A stretch of 64,000 nt of DNA from Desulfosporosinus orientis DSM 765 (GTDB lineage: Bacteria > Bacillota > Desulfitobacteriia > Desulfitobacteriales > Desulfitobacteriaceae): contig NC_016584.1 of assembly GCF_000235605.1 (NCBI RefSeq), positions 3,398,001-3,462,000 on the forward strand, given 5' to 3'. The first letter of the stretch is position 1. Each line of letters begins with the position of its first letter. The translations under genes and the position numbers were made by a program. Below are positions 1 through 9,406 of this stretch, one piece after another. Under the pieces are notes generated by a model. It ran no database searches, was not told the origin of the DNA, and saw only the letters and a program-made list of their open reading frames with translations.

Positions 1-359
1 CAACTTCACGGTCAGCATCAGAAGAGAAACTTAATCGTTTTAAAAACCTTGAACATGTAGAGGTATGGCAATACGATGTTGAAAGATATGTTCCTCTTAA
101 TATGCTAATGCGAGATCTTGTTCATCGCGGCTGGACAAGCGTTTTACTTGAAGGCGGCGGCAAGCTGGCAGGTGCCTTTTTGCAAGAGAAGCTTATCGAT
201 AAAGTCGAATTATTTATCGCTCCAAAATTCATCGGAGGGAATGGCCCCTCTCCCCTCTCGGGTCTCCATATTCAACGCATGGCTGATGCTATTATGCTCC
301 ATAATATTAATGTTGACATTCGCTCAGGAGATCTTCATGTTTGGGGATACATCCGCTAA
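1..359 (+). CDS. ribD: RibD, C-terminal reductase part (5' end outside window)
   Basis: Riboflavin-specific deaminase/reductase; only the C-terminal 5-amino-6-(5-phosphoribosylamino)uracil reductase half is present. The frame is open from base 3 and ends at TAA 357-359, giving about 118 residues. The glycine-rich stretch VLLEGGGKLAGAF and the following KVELFIAPKFIGG are typical of the dihydrofolate-reductase-like RibD C-domain, which reduces the pyrimidine intermediate with NADPH. The downstream ribE, ribBA and ribH in the same direction confirm the pathway. The deaminase domain and any FMN riboswitch would lie upstream of the window. Confidence 0.9.
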   Translation, partial: TSRSASEEKLNRFKNLEHVEVWQYDVERYVPLNMLMRDLVHRGWTSVLLEGGGKLAGAFLQEKLIDKVELFIAPKFIGGNGPSPLSGLHIQRMADAIMLHNINVDIRSGDLHVWGYIR

Positions 360-418
360 AGCTCTTTGATAATGTTCATTATATTTCTTGAAACCAGATG
401 CATTAGGGAGGAGATAAC

Positions 419-1072
419 ATGTTTACCGGAATAGTAGAAGAACTAGGCATCATCCGCTCTCTTCGCCTCTTGCCGGATTCAGGTCAGCTTACCATAGAAG
501 CAAAAAAAGTTCTGGAAGGAACACAAATTGGAGACAGTATTGCTGTTAACGGAGTTTGCTTAACGGTTATCTCATTAAGCGATCATCAATTCACTGTTGA
601 TGTCATGGCTGAAACCTTAGAGAAAACCAATCTGGCTGAATTAAAAAACGGCAGTCATGTCAACCTAGAACGTGCTTTACAGCTTCAATCCCGTCTAGGC
701 GGGCATTTAGTCAGCGGACATGTCGATGGTATCGGCAGTATACGGAGAATCGCCCCCTGGGGTATTGCCCAAGTTTATGAAATTAATGCCCCACCTGCCC
801 TTCTTTCGTATATGCTTCCAAAGGGATCCATCGCCATAGATGGAATCTCTTTAACACTGATTGATGTGGAAGAGGATTATTTTTCAGTTTCGTTAATCCC
901 TCACACGTTTAAGGAAACTACTTTAGGATTAAAAGGAATTGGTAAAAGTGTCAACCTTGAAACAGATCTGATCGGAAAATATGTAGCCCGTCTTATGGGG
1001 ATTAATAAACCCTCGGGCAAAACAAAATCTAATCTTTCCCTTAGTTTTTTAGCGGAGAATGGATTCATTTAA
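419..1072 (+). CDS. ribE: Riboflavin synthase, alpha subunit
   Basis: Converts two 6,7-dimethyl-8-ribityllumazine molecules to riboflavin plus the pyrimidinedione. It has 217 residues, the usual family length, and begins with the near-invariant MFTGIVEELG. Two tandem lumazine-binding repeats are visible, the second starting around residue 95 at GHLVSGHVDGIG. ATG 419 follows GGGAGGAG with good spacing. It sits 59 bp after ribD and 39 bp before ribBA, so it is the second gene of a rib operon. Some Gram-positive annotations call this gene ribB or ribC; I use the riboflavin synthase name. Confidence 0.95.
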   Translation: MFTGIVEELGIIRSLRLLPDSGQLTIEAKKVLEGTQIGDSIAVNGVCLTVISLSDHQFTVDVMAETLEKTNLAELKNGSHVNLERALQLQSRLGGHLVSGHVDGIGSIRRIAPWGIAQVYEINAPPALLSYMLPKGSIAIDGISLTLIDVEEDYFSVSLIPHTFKETTLGLKGIGKSVNLETDLIGKYVARLMGINKPSGKTKSNLSLSFLAENGFI

Positions 1073-1111
1073 TTACGAACTATTAATTTGAACTAGAGGA
1101 GTGAAAGACTA

Positions 1112-2311
1112 ATGTTTAATACCGTAGAAGAAGCTATCGAAGATATACGTCAAGGTAAGATGATTGTGATGGTGGATGATGAGGACCGCGAAAATGAGGG
1201 CGACCTTGTCATGGCAGCCGAAATGGCGACCCCTGAAGCCATTAATTTCATGGCAACCTATGGCCGGGGATTAATATGCGTTCCATTGACCAAAGACCGA
1301 ATCCACGCTTTACAACTCGAACAGATGGTAACCAACAATACTGATCCTCACGGTACAGCTTTCACTGTCAGTGTGGATGCAGTGACCAGTACCACAGGAA
1401 TATCTGCTTTTGAACGTGCGGAAACGGTTAGAGTCCTTGTAAATCCTAATAGCAAGCCCTCTGATTTGCAGCGTCCCGGACACATTTTCCCCCTTCAGGC
1501 TCGGGAAGGCGGAGTTTTAGTTCGTGCAGGCCACACAGAAGGCTCAGTGGATTTGGCTCGTCTTGCAGGACTCCAGCCTGCAGGTCTAATCTGTGAAGTT
1601 ATGAATGAAGATGGAACCATGGCCAGAGTACCTGACTTGAAATTATTTATTCAGAAACACAACCTAAAGATGATTACTTTAAAAGATTTAATCAGTTATC
1701 GTCGACAATCTGAGAAACTCATTGAAAGAGTTGAGAGTATTCATCTGCCCACAGGCTTTGGTGATTTTCGTGCTGTAGGCTACCTTAGCATTCTCGATAA
1801 AGAGGAACATGTGGCTTTAGTCAAAGGAGACGTGGATGATGGGAAGCCTGTCCTTGTCCGAGTCCACTCCGAGTGTCTGACCGGAGATGTTTTTCACTCC
1901 CGCCGCTGTGATTGCGGAGACCAGCTTGCCGCAGCCATGGACGCAATAGAACGTGAAGGACGAGGAGTACTGCTCTATATGCGTCAAGAAGGGCGCGGGA
2001 TTGGCTTGTTAAATAAATTAAGAGCCTATAAACTGCAAGAAGAAGGAAAAGATACTGTCGAAGCCAACCTCGCTTTAGGCTTTCCAGAAGACTTGAGAGA
2101 TTACGGTGTAGGCGCTCAAATTTTAGCAGATCTTGGGATTTCTCAAGTACGCTTAATGACCAATAATCCAAGGAAAATCGTTGGTTTGGAAGGATATGGT
2201 ATGAAAGTCGTGGAACGAGTTCCTTTAGAAGTATCAAGCAAACCGGAAAACACTAAATATCTCTGTACTAAAAAGCAAAAAATGGGACACTTTTTGACTG
2301 AAGTACTTTAA
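1112..2311 (+). CDS. ribBA: Bifunctional DHBP synthase / GTP cyclohydrolase II
   Basis: Supplies both riboflavin precursors. The N-terminal half (about 1-200) is 3,4-dihydroxy-2-butanone-4-phosphate synthase with the acidic metal-binding motif [11 protein letters not shown]. The C-terminal half (about 205-399) is GTP cyclohydrolase II with the zinc cysteines in [19 protein letters not shown] and the substrate motif RQEGRGIGL. At 399 residues it is full length with both active sites intact. ATG 1112 has an AGAGGAGTG ribosome binding site. The fused RibBA form and the ribD-E-BA-H order are the standard Firmicutes arrangement. Confidence 0.96.
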   Translation: MFNTVEEAIEDIRQGKMIVMVDDEDRENEGDLVMAAEMATPEAINFMATYGRGLICVPLTKDRIHALQLEQMVTNNTDPHGTAFTVSVDAVTSTTGISAFERAETVRVLVNPNSKPSDLQRPGHIFPLQAREGGVLVRAGHTEGSVDLARLAGLQPAGLICEVMNEDGTMARVPDLKLFIQKHNLKMITLKDLISYRRQSEKLIERVESIHLPTGFGDFRAVGYLSILDKEEHVALVKGDVDDGKPVLVRVHSECLTGDVFHSRRCDCGDQLAAAMDAIEREGRGVLLYMRQEGRGIGLLNKLRAYKLQEEGKDTVEANLALGFPEDLRDYGVGAQILADLGISQVRLMTNNPRKIVGLEGYGMKVVERVPLEVSSKPENTKYLCTKKQKMGHFLTEVL

Positions 2312-2378
2312 TCCCCTGCAATGGTCAAAATTAAGAACTTCTAAATACTAAACTGGCTAGTGAAAGGATGTATTACAA

Positions 2379-2846
2379 ATGAAAACATTTGAAGGAAATT
2401 TATTGGCAGAAGGTCTTAAGATAGGAATTATTGCAGCCCGTTTTAATGAATTCATTACCAGTAAATTAGTCTCCGGAGCAATGGATGCACTGCGCAGACA
2501 CGGTATCCTCGAAAATGACGTAGAATTAGCATGGGTACCGGGAGCTTTTGAAATTCCTTTAGTCGCGCAAAAAATGGCCCTCTCTAATAAATATGATGCC
2601 GTTATATGTCTTGGAGCCGTTATCCGTGGAGCCACTCCTCATTTTGACCTGGTTAGCAACGAAGTAAGCAAAGGCATCGCCCAAGTTGGCTTACAAACTG
2701 GAATCCCTGTCATCTTTGGAGTATTATCAACAGACAGTATTGAACAAGCCATTGAACGTGCCGGAACCAAGGCTGGAAATAAAGGCTTTGATGCTGCTAT
2801 GACAGCCATTGAGACAGCAAATTTGATAAAATCTTTTAAATCATAA
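2379..2846 (+). CDS. ribH: 6,7-dimethyl-8-ribityllumazine synthase
   Basis: Condenses 5-amino-6-ribitylamino-uracil with 3,4-dihydroxy-2-butanone-4-phosphate, the penultimate riboflavin step. At 155 residues it has normal length for the icosahedral-type enzyme. Visible signatures are [12 protein letters not shown] near the N-terminus, the substrate-binding VPGAFEIPL, and [12 protein letters not shown] with the catalytic histidine. ATG 2379 follows GAAAGGATG. It is the last gene of the rib operon. No obvious terminator separates it from the sigma factor about 100 bp downstream, so read-through is possible. Confidence 0.95.
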   Translation: MKTFEGNLLAEGLKIGIIAARFNEFITSKLVSGAMDALRRHGILENDVELAWVPGAFEIPLVAQKMALSNKYDAVICLGAVIRGATPHFDLVSNEVSKGIAQVGLQTGIPVIFGVLSTDSIEQAIERAGTKAGNKGFDAAMTAIETANLIKSFKS

Positions 2847-2951
2847 TTTCCATAGTTTGGTGAGTTATCCACAAAAATATCCTTGTCAAAGAGCATAAAA
2901 TTCATTAAACTTTAATGTGCTTGCCTATTTTATGACAAGGAGTTGAGTGCC

Positions 2952-3575
2952 ATGACTTCGAACATTAGCACCTTAGATGTTAAGGAAACTACTCTGCTAG
3001 AAGCTGCGCGCTCAGGTAATAAACGCGCTTTGAATGAGATAATTCAATATTATGAGCCTGAAGTTCGCATGATTGCGTCTAAATATTTTTTACCCAGAGC
3101 TGATTTTGATGATCTAATTCAAGAAGGACGAATTGCAATTTACAGAGCCATCATATCCTACGATGAGGATTCCGGAATTCCTTTCCTTCATTTTTTAAGA
3201 ATGGTCATTAAACGGAAACTTATAGACAGTCTCCGTAAATACACCCGGCAAAAACACACAAACTTAAATGAAGCGTATTCTCTCAATAACGTTGTCTCTG
3301 ATTCTGAGGACACAAGCTTCTTGGAGTTATTACCCAATGTTGAAGATCCGGCGTCAACGGTTATCGCTAATGATGAAATATGCTCCATGATCCAAGATTT
3401 GAATAAAAACTTATCAAATCTCGAGCGTTTAGTATTTGAGCATTATTTCATTCACGGATTTAAACAACGTGAAGTATCCGAACACTTAGGACTGCACCCC
3501 AAATCATTAGATAATGCAATCCAACGAATTCGCCATAAGACAGCACTCTATCGTTCACGGAAAGCAGTAGGTTGA
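2952..3575 (+). CDS. SigH-like RNA polymerase sigma factor
   Basis: Sigma-70 family protein resembling Spo0H/SigH. Region 2 shows DFDDLIQEGRIAIYRAI followed by the basic stretch ending TRQKH, and region 4 has an HTH ending KSLDNAIQRIRHK, both close to what I recall of Bacillus SigH. I place the start at ATG 2952 because AAGGAG (2937-2942) is 9 bases upstream. The in-frame TTG at 2943 abuts that site directly and is unlikely. This gives 207 residues. The canonical clostridial sigH usually lies near secE/nusG, so this is probably a paralogue; which genes it controls cannot be told from the window. Confidence 0.85.
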   Translation: MTSNISTLDVKETTLLEAARSGNKRALNEIIQYYEPEVRMIASKYFLPRADFDDLIQEGRIAIYRAIISYDEDSGIPFLHFLRMVIKRKLIDSLRKYTRQKHTNLNEAYSLNNVVSDSEDTSFLELLPNVEDPASTVIANDEICSMIQDLNKNLSNLERLVFEHYFIHGFKQREVSEHLGLHPKSLDNAIQRIRHKTALYRSRKAVG

Positions 3576-3590
3576 TTAATGTTTTAAGGT

Positions 3591-3628
3591 AAAATAAAGA
3601 ACCGGGAATTTTCCCGGTTCTTTATTTT
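3591..3628. terminator. Perfect 18-bp hairpin terminator
   Basis: Two perfect 18-base arms (3591-3608 and 3611-3628) with A-rich outer and T-rich closing ends, core AACCGGGAA/TTCCCGGTT. It lies 15 bp after the sigma-factor stop and before the oppositely oriented coat-like genes. It can work in both directions. Confidence 0.85.
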
Positions 3629-3740
3629 ACTATCGAAATGAATAAACCTTCGATATAACCTTATAGCGGCGCATAAGTGCAACTATGGCAGCCGCCCGCC
3701 TTACTTGGAGCGCCAGCCGAGTTTTCACCAATTTATGGCA

Positions 3741-3938
3741 TTAAGCTATCCCGCCGCTTTGGTTAATTAATTTGCTAACCTTACTATGAGCGTTAGTCGC
3801 TTCATTAGCTAAGCGTAAGTATATATCTCTTAGACTTGCATTATGAGCCCGAGTGGCTAAAGTCATATAGCCCATTGCTGCAGCGGATGCGTCTTTTTCG
3901 TAATCATAAAGCATATCTAAATCTGTAAATTGACTCAC
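3741..3938 (-). CDS. Small CotF-like spore coat protein
   Basis: A 65-residue protein. The helical segment around YLRLANEATNAHSKVSKLINQ and the C-terminal glycine resemble the C-terminal part of CotF-family coat proteins (ferritin-like alpha-helical fold). I choose GTG 3938 as start because AAAGGGGG (3947-3954) is 8 bases away; a longer frame upstream would run through the ribosome binding site and the preceding gene. The stop of the upstream gene is 16 bp before this start, so the two are co-transcribed and may act as a pair. Function is inferred from family resemblance only. Confidence 0.65.
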   Translation of the reverse strand: MSQFTDLDMLYDYEKDASAAAMGYMTLATRAHNASLRDIYLRLANEATNAHSKVSKLINQSGGIA

Positions 3939-3954
3939 GTTGTTTTCCCCCTTT

Positions 3955-4164
3955 CTATTGGAGCTCAACAATTCCCCTCTTAAAGTGCCCTACTACATCA
4001 TCCAGTGCTTTAGCCTGTTCTTTAAAAAATCCTTTAACAGCAGGGTCTTTCGCCATTTCATTATACAGTTGGCACTTTTTCATCGCAGTTTCGGTTTCAA
4101 TAACACTTCTGGTTAACATACCTTGGTCAAGGACTTTCTTAGTTTCGATTTCATTCAACTGCAT
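3955..4164 (-). CDS. Small CotF-like protein, partner of the next gene
   Basis: A 69-residue, all-helical protein with repeated acidic/basic spacing (RSVIETETAMKKCQLYNEM, then FKEQAKALDDVVGHFKRGI). This suits the N-terminal helices of a CotF/ferritin-like bundle. ATG 4164 is preceded by GGAGGGATCTAG. It is the first gene of a two-gene unit. Together the two proteins roughly equal one CotF-type domain split in two, which I infer but cannot prove. No signal peptide or membrane segment is visible. Confidence 0.6.
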   Translation of the reverse strand: MQLNEIETKKVLDQGMLTRSVIETETAMKKCQLYNEMAKDPAVKGFFKEQAKALDDVVGHFKRGIVELQ

Positions 4165-4279
4165 CTAGATCCCTCCTTTATGAAATTTGTTTTTACATGA
4201 CAGTTTCAGGATGTGTAAATAAACCTTAAATTATTCTTGATTCTAGAAATAAATTCCCCATAAGTAGCTAAATACTAAT

Positions 4280-4325
4280 AAGCAGAATTTCTAAATCAAT
4301 GATGCTCGGATCAGAAATTCTGCTT
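4280..4325 (-). terminator. Hairpin after the UbiD-type gene
   Basis: 13-base arms AAGCAGAATTTCT (4280-4292) and AGAAATTCTGCTT (4313-4325) around a 20-base loop, 40 bp downstream of the decarboxylase stop. The T-tract on the minus strand is weak. Confidence 0.55.
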
Positions 4326-4364
4326 ACTTGTCTCTTTATCGAAGCTTGTTTGAGTATAATCGCC

Positions 4365-6128
4365 TTAATAAAATCCGTATTCTTTCCAGCGACGGTTAAC
4401 AAGTTTGACTGTTGTTTCATCTGGCAATACTTCACCCGGATAGCCTGGTTTCATTCGAGCATCAATTAATATTGGGCCGCGGTAAACCAAGCGGTGTTTA
4501 ATAATTTCCGTTGAAGCGTAAATATCATGTGCAGGATCAAAACGAGTGAAAACTTGCCAAAGAAATCCTGCACTATCTGAGGCTAAATTCAAATCATCAA
4601 CTAAAATCACCAGAGGCCATTCCTTAAAGGATCCAAATTGGAGCTGCTGTAGGACATCCTCAGCCAGTTGAGGTGATGATTCAAATGAAGGAGCTTCAAT
4701 TAATAAGCAGCCTGCACAGAATGACCTGATTCTGAAAACTCCAGATAAGGATGCTTCCGGAGGTTGGATAGGCAGTTCTCGCTTAGGTTTGCCTAAGCCG
4801 AGCATGATCGCCTTGCTCCCATGATTTAGACGCCTGCCAGTATAATCCAGAGTATCCATGGAGGTTTCGTGAAGGACTAATAAATCTGATTGCGGTTCAA
4901 ACCGAGCTAAAACTGTTTCCAGAAGGTTTTTAAAGTCTTGTAAATTAAGCTGAACATCGGTAAGGATTAAAAATTTCGTTAAAGTAAGCTGCCCTTCACC
5001 TAAGATACGGAAAGCATGGGCCAATGCTTCGCGGTGATAGCTCTCCCGAACAACAGCCGCTGCTAAAGCATGAAAGCCTGTTTCAGCGTAAGTCCAAAGT
5101 GCCTTGACTCCTGGCATAACAACGGGAAACATGGGAGACAACAATGACTGGAGGTATTCGCCAATAAAGTAATCCTCCTGACGTGGTTTACCTACGACAG
5201 TAGCAGGATAAATTGCGTCTTTGCGATGATAGATGGTATGTACATCAAAAACAGGAAAATCATGTGTCAAAGAATAATAGCCATAGTGATCACCGAATGG
5301 CCCTTCCGGTTTACGTATGTTAGCCGGTACTTTTCCGCAGATTGCAAACTCACACTCGGATAGGATTGAGTGGGGATGATTGGGTATTTTAGCTTTAGTA
5401 AGTTTTTCTCCCATCAAAAATGACGTGAAGATGAGCTCAGGCAGCATTTCCGGAAGTGGCGCTATAGCCGACAGAATCAGAGCAGGCGGTCCTCCTAAAA
5501 ATAGAGTTGTGGGAAGATCCTGTCCTAAACGTTCTGCCTCATGATAATGAAATCCCCCGCCTTTTTGTATCTGCCAATGAATACCCGTTTGCTGAGAATT
5601 ATAGATTTGAATGCGGTACATTCCTAAATTATGTTCACGTGTTAAAGGATGTTCGGTATATACAAGGGGCAAGGTAACAAATGGACCGCCATCCTCTGGC
5701 CAGCTTGTTAAAACAGGAAGTGTCGTTAAATCTATGCTGTTCTCTTTAATCTCAAGAACCGGAGCCTGATTAGCTTTGATGACACGCATGCCGCTTTTGG
5801 CAAGAGAGAGAATCCAATCTTTTTCCTGCCATAAGGTGGATGGCCTAGGAGGCAGCAAGCGATGCAGTGCCGAAACAGCCCGCTTAACTATTTCTTCAGG
5901 CTTTGTTCCAACAGCCATATCTACACGTTTTCGTGTCCCGAATAAATTAGTTACAACAGGATAAGGGCTGCCTTTGACACGCTTAAAGAGTAAAGCCGGA
6001 CCTTCTTTCTCAATGATTCGACGATGAATTTCAGCTAGTTCAAGATAGGGATTGACTTCTGCCTCTATTTCTACAAGTTGCTTCTCTCGCCGGAGAGTTT
6101 CAATAAATTGTCGTAAATTTGCGTGCAT
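4365..6128 (-). CDS. UbiD-family prenylated-FMN decarboxylase
   Basis: 587-residue UbiD-type (de)carboxylase, a family that uses prenylated FMN to decarboxylate aromatic or unsaturated acids. The family signature PEGPFGDHYGYYS is present around residue 275 and carries the acidic active-site residues (Glu...Asp variant). A second recognisable segment is the substrate/Mn region with IHWQIQKGGGFHYHEAE. ATG 6128 has an AGAGGTGA site. It follows an LpdD-type gene by 12 bp in one operon, pointing to an aromatic-acid decarboxylase of the gallate decarboxylase kind. A menaquinone-pathway (futalosine) decarboxylase is the alternative. The substrate cannot be read from sequence. Confidence 0.88.
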   Translation of the reverse strand: MHANLRQFIETLRREKQLVEIEAEVNPYLELAEIHRRIIEKEGPALLFKRVKGSPYPVVTNLFGTRKRVDMAVGTKPEEIVKRAVSALHRLLPPRPSTLWQEKDWILSLAKSGMRVIKANQAPVLEIKENSIDLTTLPVLTSWPEDGGPFVTLPLVYTEHPLTREHNLGMYRIQIYNSQQTGIHWQIQKGGGFHYHEAERLGQDLPTTLFLGGPPALILSAIAPLPEMLPELIFTSFLMGEKLTKAKIPNHPHSILSECEFAICGKVPANIRKPEGPFGDHYGYYSLTHDFPVFDVHTIYHRKDAIYPATVVGKPRQEDYFIGEYLQSLLSPMFPVVMPGVKALWTYAETGFHALAAAVVRESYHREALAHAFRILGEGQLTLTKFLILTDVQLNLQDFKNLLETVLARFEPQSDLLVLHETSMDTLDYTGRRLNHGSKAIMLGLGKPKRELPIQPPEASLSGVFRIRSFCAGCLLIEAPSFESSPQLAEDVLQQLQFGSFKEWPLVILVDDLNLASDSAGFLWQVFTRFDPAHDIYASTEIIKHRLVYRGPILIDARMKPGYPGEVLPDETTVKLVNRRWKEYGFY

Positions 6129-6140
6129 GGTTTCACCTCT

Positions 6141-6545
6141 TTATATATTAACCTGCTTAAGCGCAGCTAACCCGGACTCCGCCAGTGATTCACAGTGCCT
6201 GATTATTAAACGAAGTTCTTCTTGACTAAGCTTGTCGGAATGGATTCCCGCAGTAACAACTACCGGACAATTCAATTCACGGGCTAATGAATCGGCAACA
6301 ATCCGGGCTACATCAACATCTTTATGTCCTGGAACAGGTGTTATAAACAGATCTGAACTCCATCCTTGTCCCTTCAGGCTTAGACGAGGCAGCGCCAGAA
6401 CCACTCCCCCGATATGAGGTTTTTCGCCACCAATAAGAAGGCCATTAATCCCACTCCCCGTATTTTGGAGAGTTAAAGAAATTTGACAGCGGCCCTGCCC
6501 TTCTTGACCCTGCCAGGTTGGACAATTTATTGTTTTGTCATGCAC
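6141..6545 (-). CDS. LpdD-like prenylated-flavin chaperone/accessory protein
   Basis: 134-residue protein resembling the D subunit of Lactobacillus gallate decarboxylase, now described as a prenylated-FMN chaperone for UbiD enzymes. The central GGEKPHIGGVVLALPR and the later PGHKDVDVAR are the conserved parts I recognise. The start is GTG 6545 after GAGGAG with 6-base spacing. It is the first gene of a two-gene operon with the UbiD-type enzyme, the expected context. The assignment rests on this context plus partial motif recall. A UbiX prenyltransferase is not in the window. Confidence 0.7.
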   Translation of the reverse strand: MHDKTINCPTWQGQEGQGRCQISLTLQNTGSGINGLLIGGEKPHIGGVVLALPRLSLKGQGWSSDLFITPVPGHKDVDVARIVADSLARELNCPVVVTAGIHSDKLSQEELRLIIRHCESLAESGLAALKQVNI

Positions 6546-6719
6546 TAGTTTCTCCTCACTTTACCTTTCAGCTTATCTCCTTACATTATACCTTTAGTTT
6601 CTAAAAGAAGCCAAGATTTCCACTAGTTATTCTGTCCTTACACTTTAAAATAATTGACTGACAATGCATAGCTACACTCTTTCAGAAAAGTATGGAATGT
6701 CGGTAATGCTCAGTATGTA

Positions 6720-6747
6720 AAACTGCAGGTCTTTGAACCTGCAGTTT
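6720..6747 (-). terminator. clpB terminator
   Basis: 11-base arms AAACTGCAGGT (6720-6730) and ACCTGCAGTTT (6737-6747) with a 6-base loop, 26 bp past the clpB stop. On the minus strand the stem is followed by a short T run. Confidence 0.75.
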
Positions 6748-6773
6748 ACTTTTAAAGTTAATTGCCTTACATA

Positions 6774-9374
6774 TTAAATGACTTTTTTTGAAAAAAAGGC
6801 GTAGTTTCCAAATTGGTCCACATCAACAAGAATCTCTTGTCCGGGCTTAAATTCTCCTTGCAAAAGTTTAAGGGCTAAGGGATTCTGTAAGCGCTGTTGA
6901 ATCACTCTCTTAAGCGGTCTTGCACCGTATATTGGGTCATACCCTTCATTTGTAAGCTTTTCCTTGGCAGCATTTGTTAGTTCCAGAGTGAGTTTGTTAT
7001 CATTCAAACGTTTGCGCAACTGACCGAGCTGGATATTCACAATTTGACCAATATGCTCTCTGCCAAGGGGATGGAAGACAATGACTTCATCAAGTCGGTT
7101 CAAAAATTCCGGCCGGAAATAGTGACGAAGTTCTTCATTAATGGCAGACCTTACTTCTTCTTTTGATGCGTTGCGCTGAGTTAATTCTTGAATTGTAGGA
7201 CTGGCAATATTGCTCGTTAAAATAACAACGGTGTTCTTAAAATTTACATTCCGCCCTTGACCATCTGTTAATCGTCCATCATCTAAAAGCTGCAGCAGTA
7301 CATTAAACACATCACTATGGGCTTTTTCAACCTCGTCAAACAGAATAACACTATAAGGTTTTCGGCGAACAGCCTCCGTCAATTGTCCTCCTTCTTCATA
7401 ACCTACATATCCCGGGGGAGCTCCAATTAAGCGTGATACGGTATGCTTTTCCATATACTCGGACATGTCAATGCGAACCATGGCTTGTTCATCATCAAAA
7501 AGAAATTCTGCTAATGCCCTTGAGAGCTCAGTTTTCCCGACCCCTGTCGGACCTAAGAAAAGAAATGAACCTAAGGGACGATTGGGATCTTGCAAGCCCG
7601 CACGTGCTCGGCGAACGGCATCGGCAACCGCTCGAACAGCTTCATCCTGACCAATCACTCGCTGATGAATTCTCTCTTCCATATGAATAAGCTTCTGCAT
7701 TTCACTTTCCATAAGCTTCGAAACAGGAACATGAGTCCAAGTCGCGACAATTTCGGCAATATCTTGCTCTACGACTTCTTGTTTTAACAAGGCATTCATG
7801 GTAACTTGAAGCCTTTCTTCTGTACTTTTTAGTTCTTTCTCTAAATTCGGTATAATACCGTACTGCAACTCTGCAGCCCGATTATAATCTAATTGCTGTT
7901 GTGCCTGCTCCATTAAGGTACGTGATCGATCAACTTCTTCTTTCAACTGCTGAATTCGAATCAAAATTTCCCGCTCTCCCTGCAGTTGAGCCTCCATTCC
8001 CGATCGCTCTTCTTTAAGATTGGCCAACTCTTGCTCGATCTTGTCCAGACGTTCCTTACTAGCCTCATCCTTTTCTTTCTTAAGAGCCTCCCGTTCGATT
8101 TCCAACTGCATCATCCGGCGCTTGATCTGGTCTAATTCATAGGGATCGCTGGTAATTTCCATACGCATGCGTGCAGCAGCTTCATCAATTAAGTCAATAG
8201 CCTTATCCGGCAAGAAACGATCACTGATATATCGGTCAGACAGCACAGCAGCAGCAATAATAGCCCCATCGGTAATCCGCACTCCATGGTGAGTTTCATA
8301 GCGTTCTTTGAGACCCCGCAAAATTGAAATCGTATCTTCTACGCTGGGAGCCTCCACCATAATCGGCTGAAATCGTCGTTCTAGGGCAGCATCCTTCTCT
8401 ATATGCTTGCGATATTCAGTCAAAGTTGTTGCCCCTAGCATACTAAGCTCCCCACGGGCGAGCATCGGCTTAAGCATATTACTGGCATCCATAGCCCCTT
8501 CAGCAGCTCCTGCACCAACCACAGTATGCAATTCATCAATAAACAAAATAACATCTTCACGCTCTTTAATTTCCTTAAGCACGGCTTTAAGGCGTTCTTC
8601 AAATTCTCCCCGATATTTAGCACCTGCAATCATAGTTCCCAAATCCAGAGCAATTACTTGCTTATCTTTTATCGCCTCAGGAACGTCCCCTCTGACAATC
8701 CTTTGCGCTAATCCCTCGACAATTGCGGTCTTGCCAACTCCCGGCTCACCAATCAACACAGGATTATTTTTAGTACGTCTGGATAAGGTCTGAATAACCC
8801 TGCGAATTTCTTCGTCACGCCCAATAACCGGGTCAAGACGTCCTCTCTGCGCCAGTTGCACCATATTAAGCCCATATTGCTCCAGGGCAGCGTACGTGCC
8901 TTCTGGGTTAGGGCTAGTGACCCTTTGTGTTCCTCTGATCTCCCGCAATGCCTGAAGCAAGCTTTCACGTGTTAAACCGTTTTTGCGCAGGATTTGATCG
9001 GCAGCCCCTCCGGCTTTTTCGAAGATTCCCAGCAATAAGTGTTCAGTGCTGACGTATTCATCACCAAAAGTTGCCATTTCGTCGTGAGCTGCCACTAAGG
9101 CAGTTCTTAAACGAGGGGAAATGCTCATTTGAACATTAGAACCGCTGATACGAGGAAAGCGGTTGATTTCTTGACGAATTGTCTGAATTAAAGCACCTAC
9201 AGCAATGCCGAGTTTAGTCAGTACTTGAGGTACAACTCCTTCTCCTTGCTCTAATAAGGAGAGTAATAAATGTTCTGGTTCTACTAAGCTGTTCCCATTG
9301 CGTTCTGCCATTGTTTGCGCATTAGCAATTGCCTCCTGGGATTTCTGAGTAAAACGGTTAGTATCAAATGACAT
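6774..9374 (-). CDS. clpB: ClpB protein disaggregase
   Basis: AAA+ chaperone that pulls proteins out of aggregates together with DnaK/DnaJ. It has 866 residues, full length. In order: Clp-N repeats (about 1-150), first Walker [11 protein letters not shown] (about 205), the long coiled-coil middle domain with [14 protein letters not shown] (about 400-530) that separates ClpB from ClpA/ClpC, second Walker [11 protein letters not shown] (about 605), and the C-terminal small domain. ATG 9374 has a GAGAGGAG site. It lies 32 bp behind a dnaJ-like gene and shares the upstream CtsR-like promoter. Confidence 0.97.
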   Translation of the reverse strand: MSFDTNRFTQKSQEAIANAQTMAERNGNSLVEPEHLLLSLLEQGEGVVPQVLTKLGIAVGALIQTIRQEINRFPRISGSNVQMSISPRLRTALVAAHDEMATFGDEYVSTEHLLLGIFEKAGGAADQILRKNGLTRESLLQALREIRGTQRVTSPNPEGTYAALEQYGLNMVQLAQRGRLDPVIGRDEEIRRVIQTLSRRTKNNPVLIGEPGVGKTAIVEGLAQRIVRGDVPEAIKDKQVIALDLGTMIAGAKYRGEFEERLKAVLKEIKEREDVILFIDELHTVVGAGAAEGAMDASNMLKPMLARGELSMLGATTLTEYRKHIEKDAALERRFQPIMVEAPSVEDTISILRGLKERYETHHGVRITDGAIIAAAVLSDRYISDRFLPDKAIDLIDEAAARMRMEITSDPYELDQIKRRMMQLEIEREALKKEKDEASKERLDKIEQELANLKEERSGMEAQLQGEREILIRIQQLKEEVDRSRTLMEQAQQQLDYNRAAELQYGIIPNLEKELKSTEERLQVTMNALLKQEVVEQDIAEIVATWTHVPVSKLMESEMQKLIHMEERIHQRVIGQDEAVRAVADAVRRARAGLQDPNRPLGSFLFLGPTGVGKTELSRALAEFLFDDEQAMVRIDMSEYMEKHTVSRLIGAPPGYVGYEEGGQLTEAVRRKPYSVILFDEVEKAHSDVFNVLLQLLDDGRLTDGQGRNVNFKNTVVILTSNIASPTIQELTQRNASKEEVRSAINEELRHYFRPEFLNRLDEVIVFHPLGREHIGQIVNIQLGQLRKRLNDNKLTLELTNAAKEKLTNEGYDPIYGARPLKRVIQQRLQNPLALKLLQGEFKPGQEILVDVDQFGNYAFFSKKVI

Positions 9375-9406
9375 AATTCTTCACTCCTCTCAAGTTAAGT
9401 TAATCC

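Noticed and set aside
1821-2237. 138-codon open frame antisense to ribBA
   Set aside because: Leu/Arg-rich shadow of the GTP cyclohydrolase domain; no family, no ribosome binding site.
8407-8793. 128-codon open frame on the plus strand inside clpB
   Set aside because: Antisense shadow of a highly conserved gene; low-complexity Ser/Ala-rich product, no ribosome binding site.
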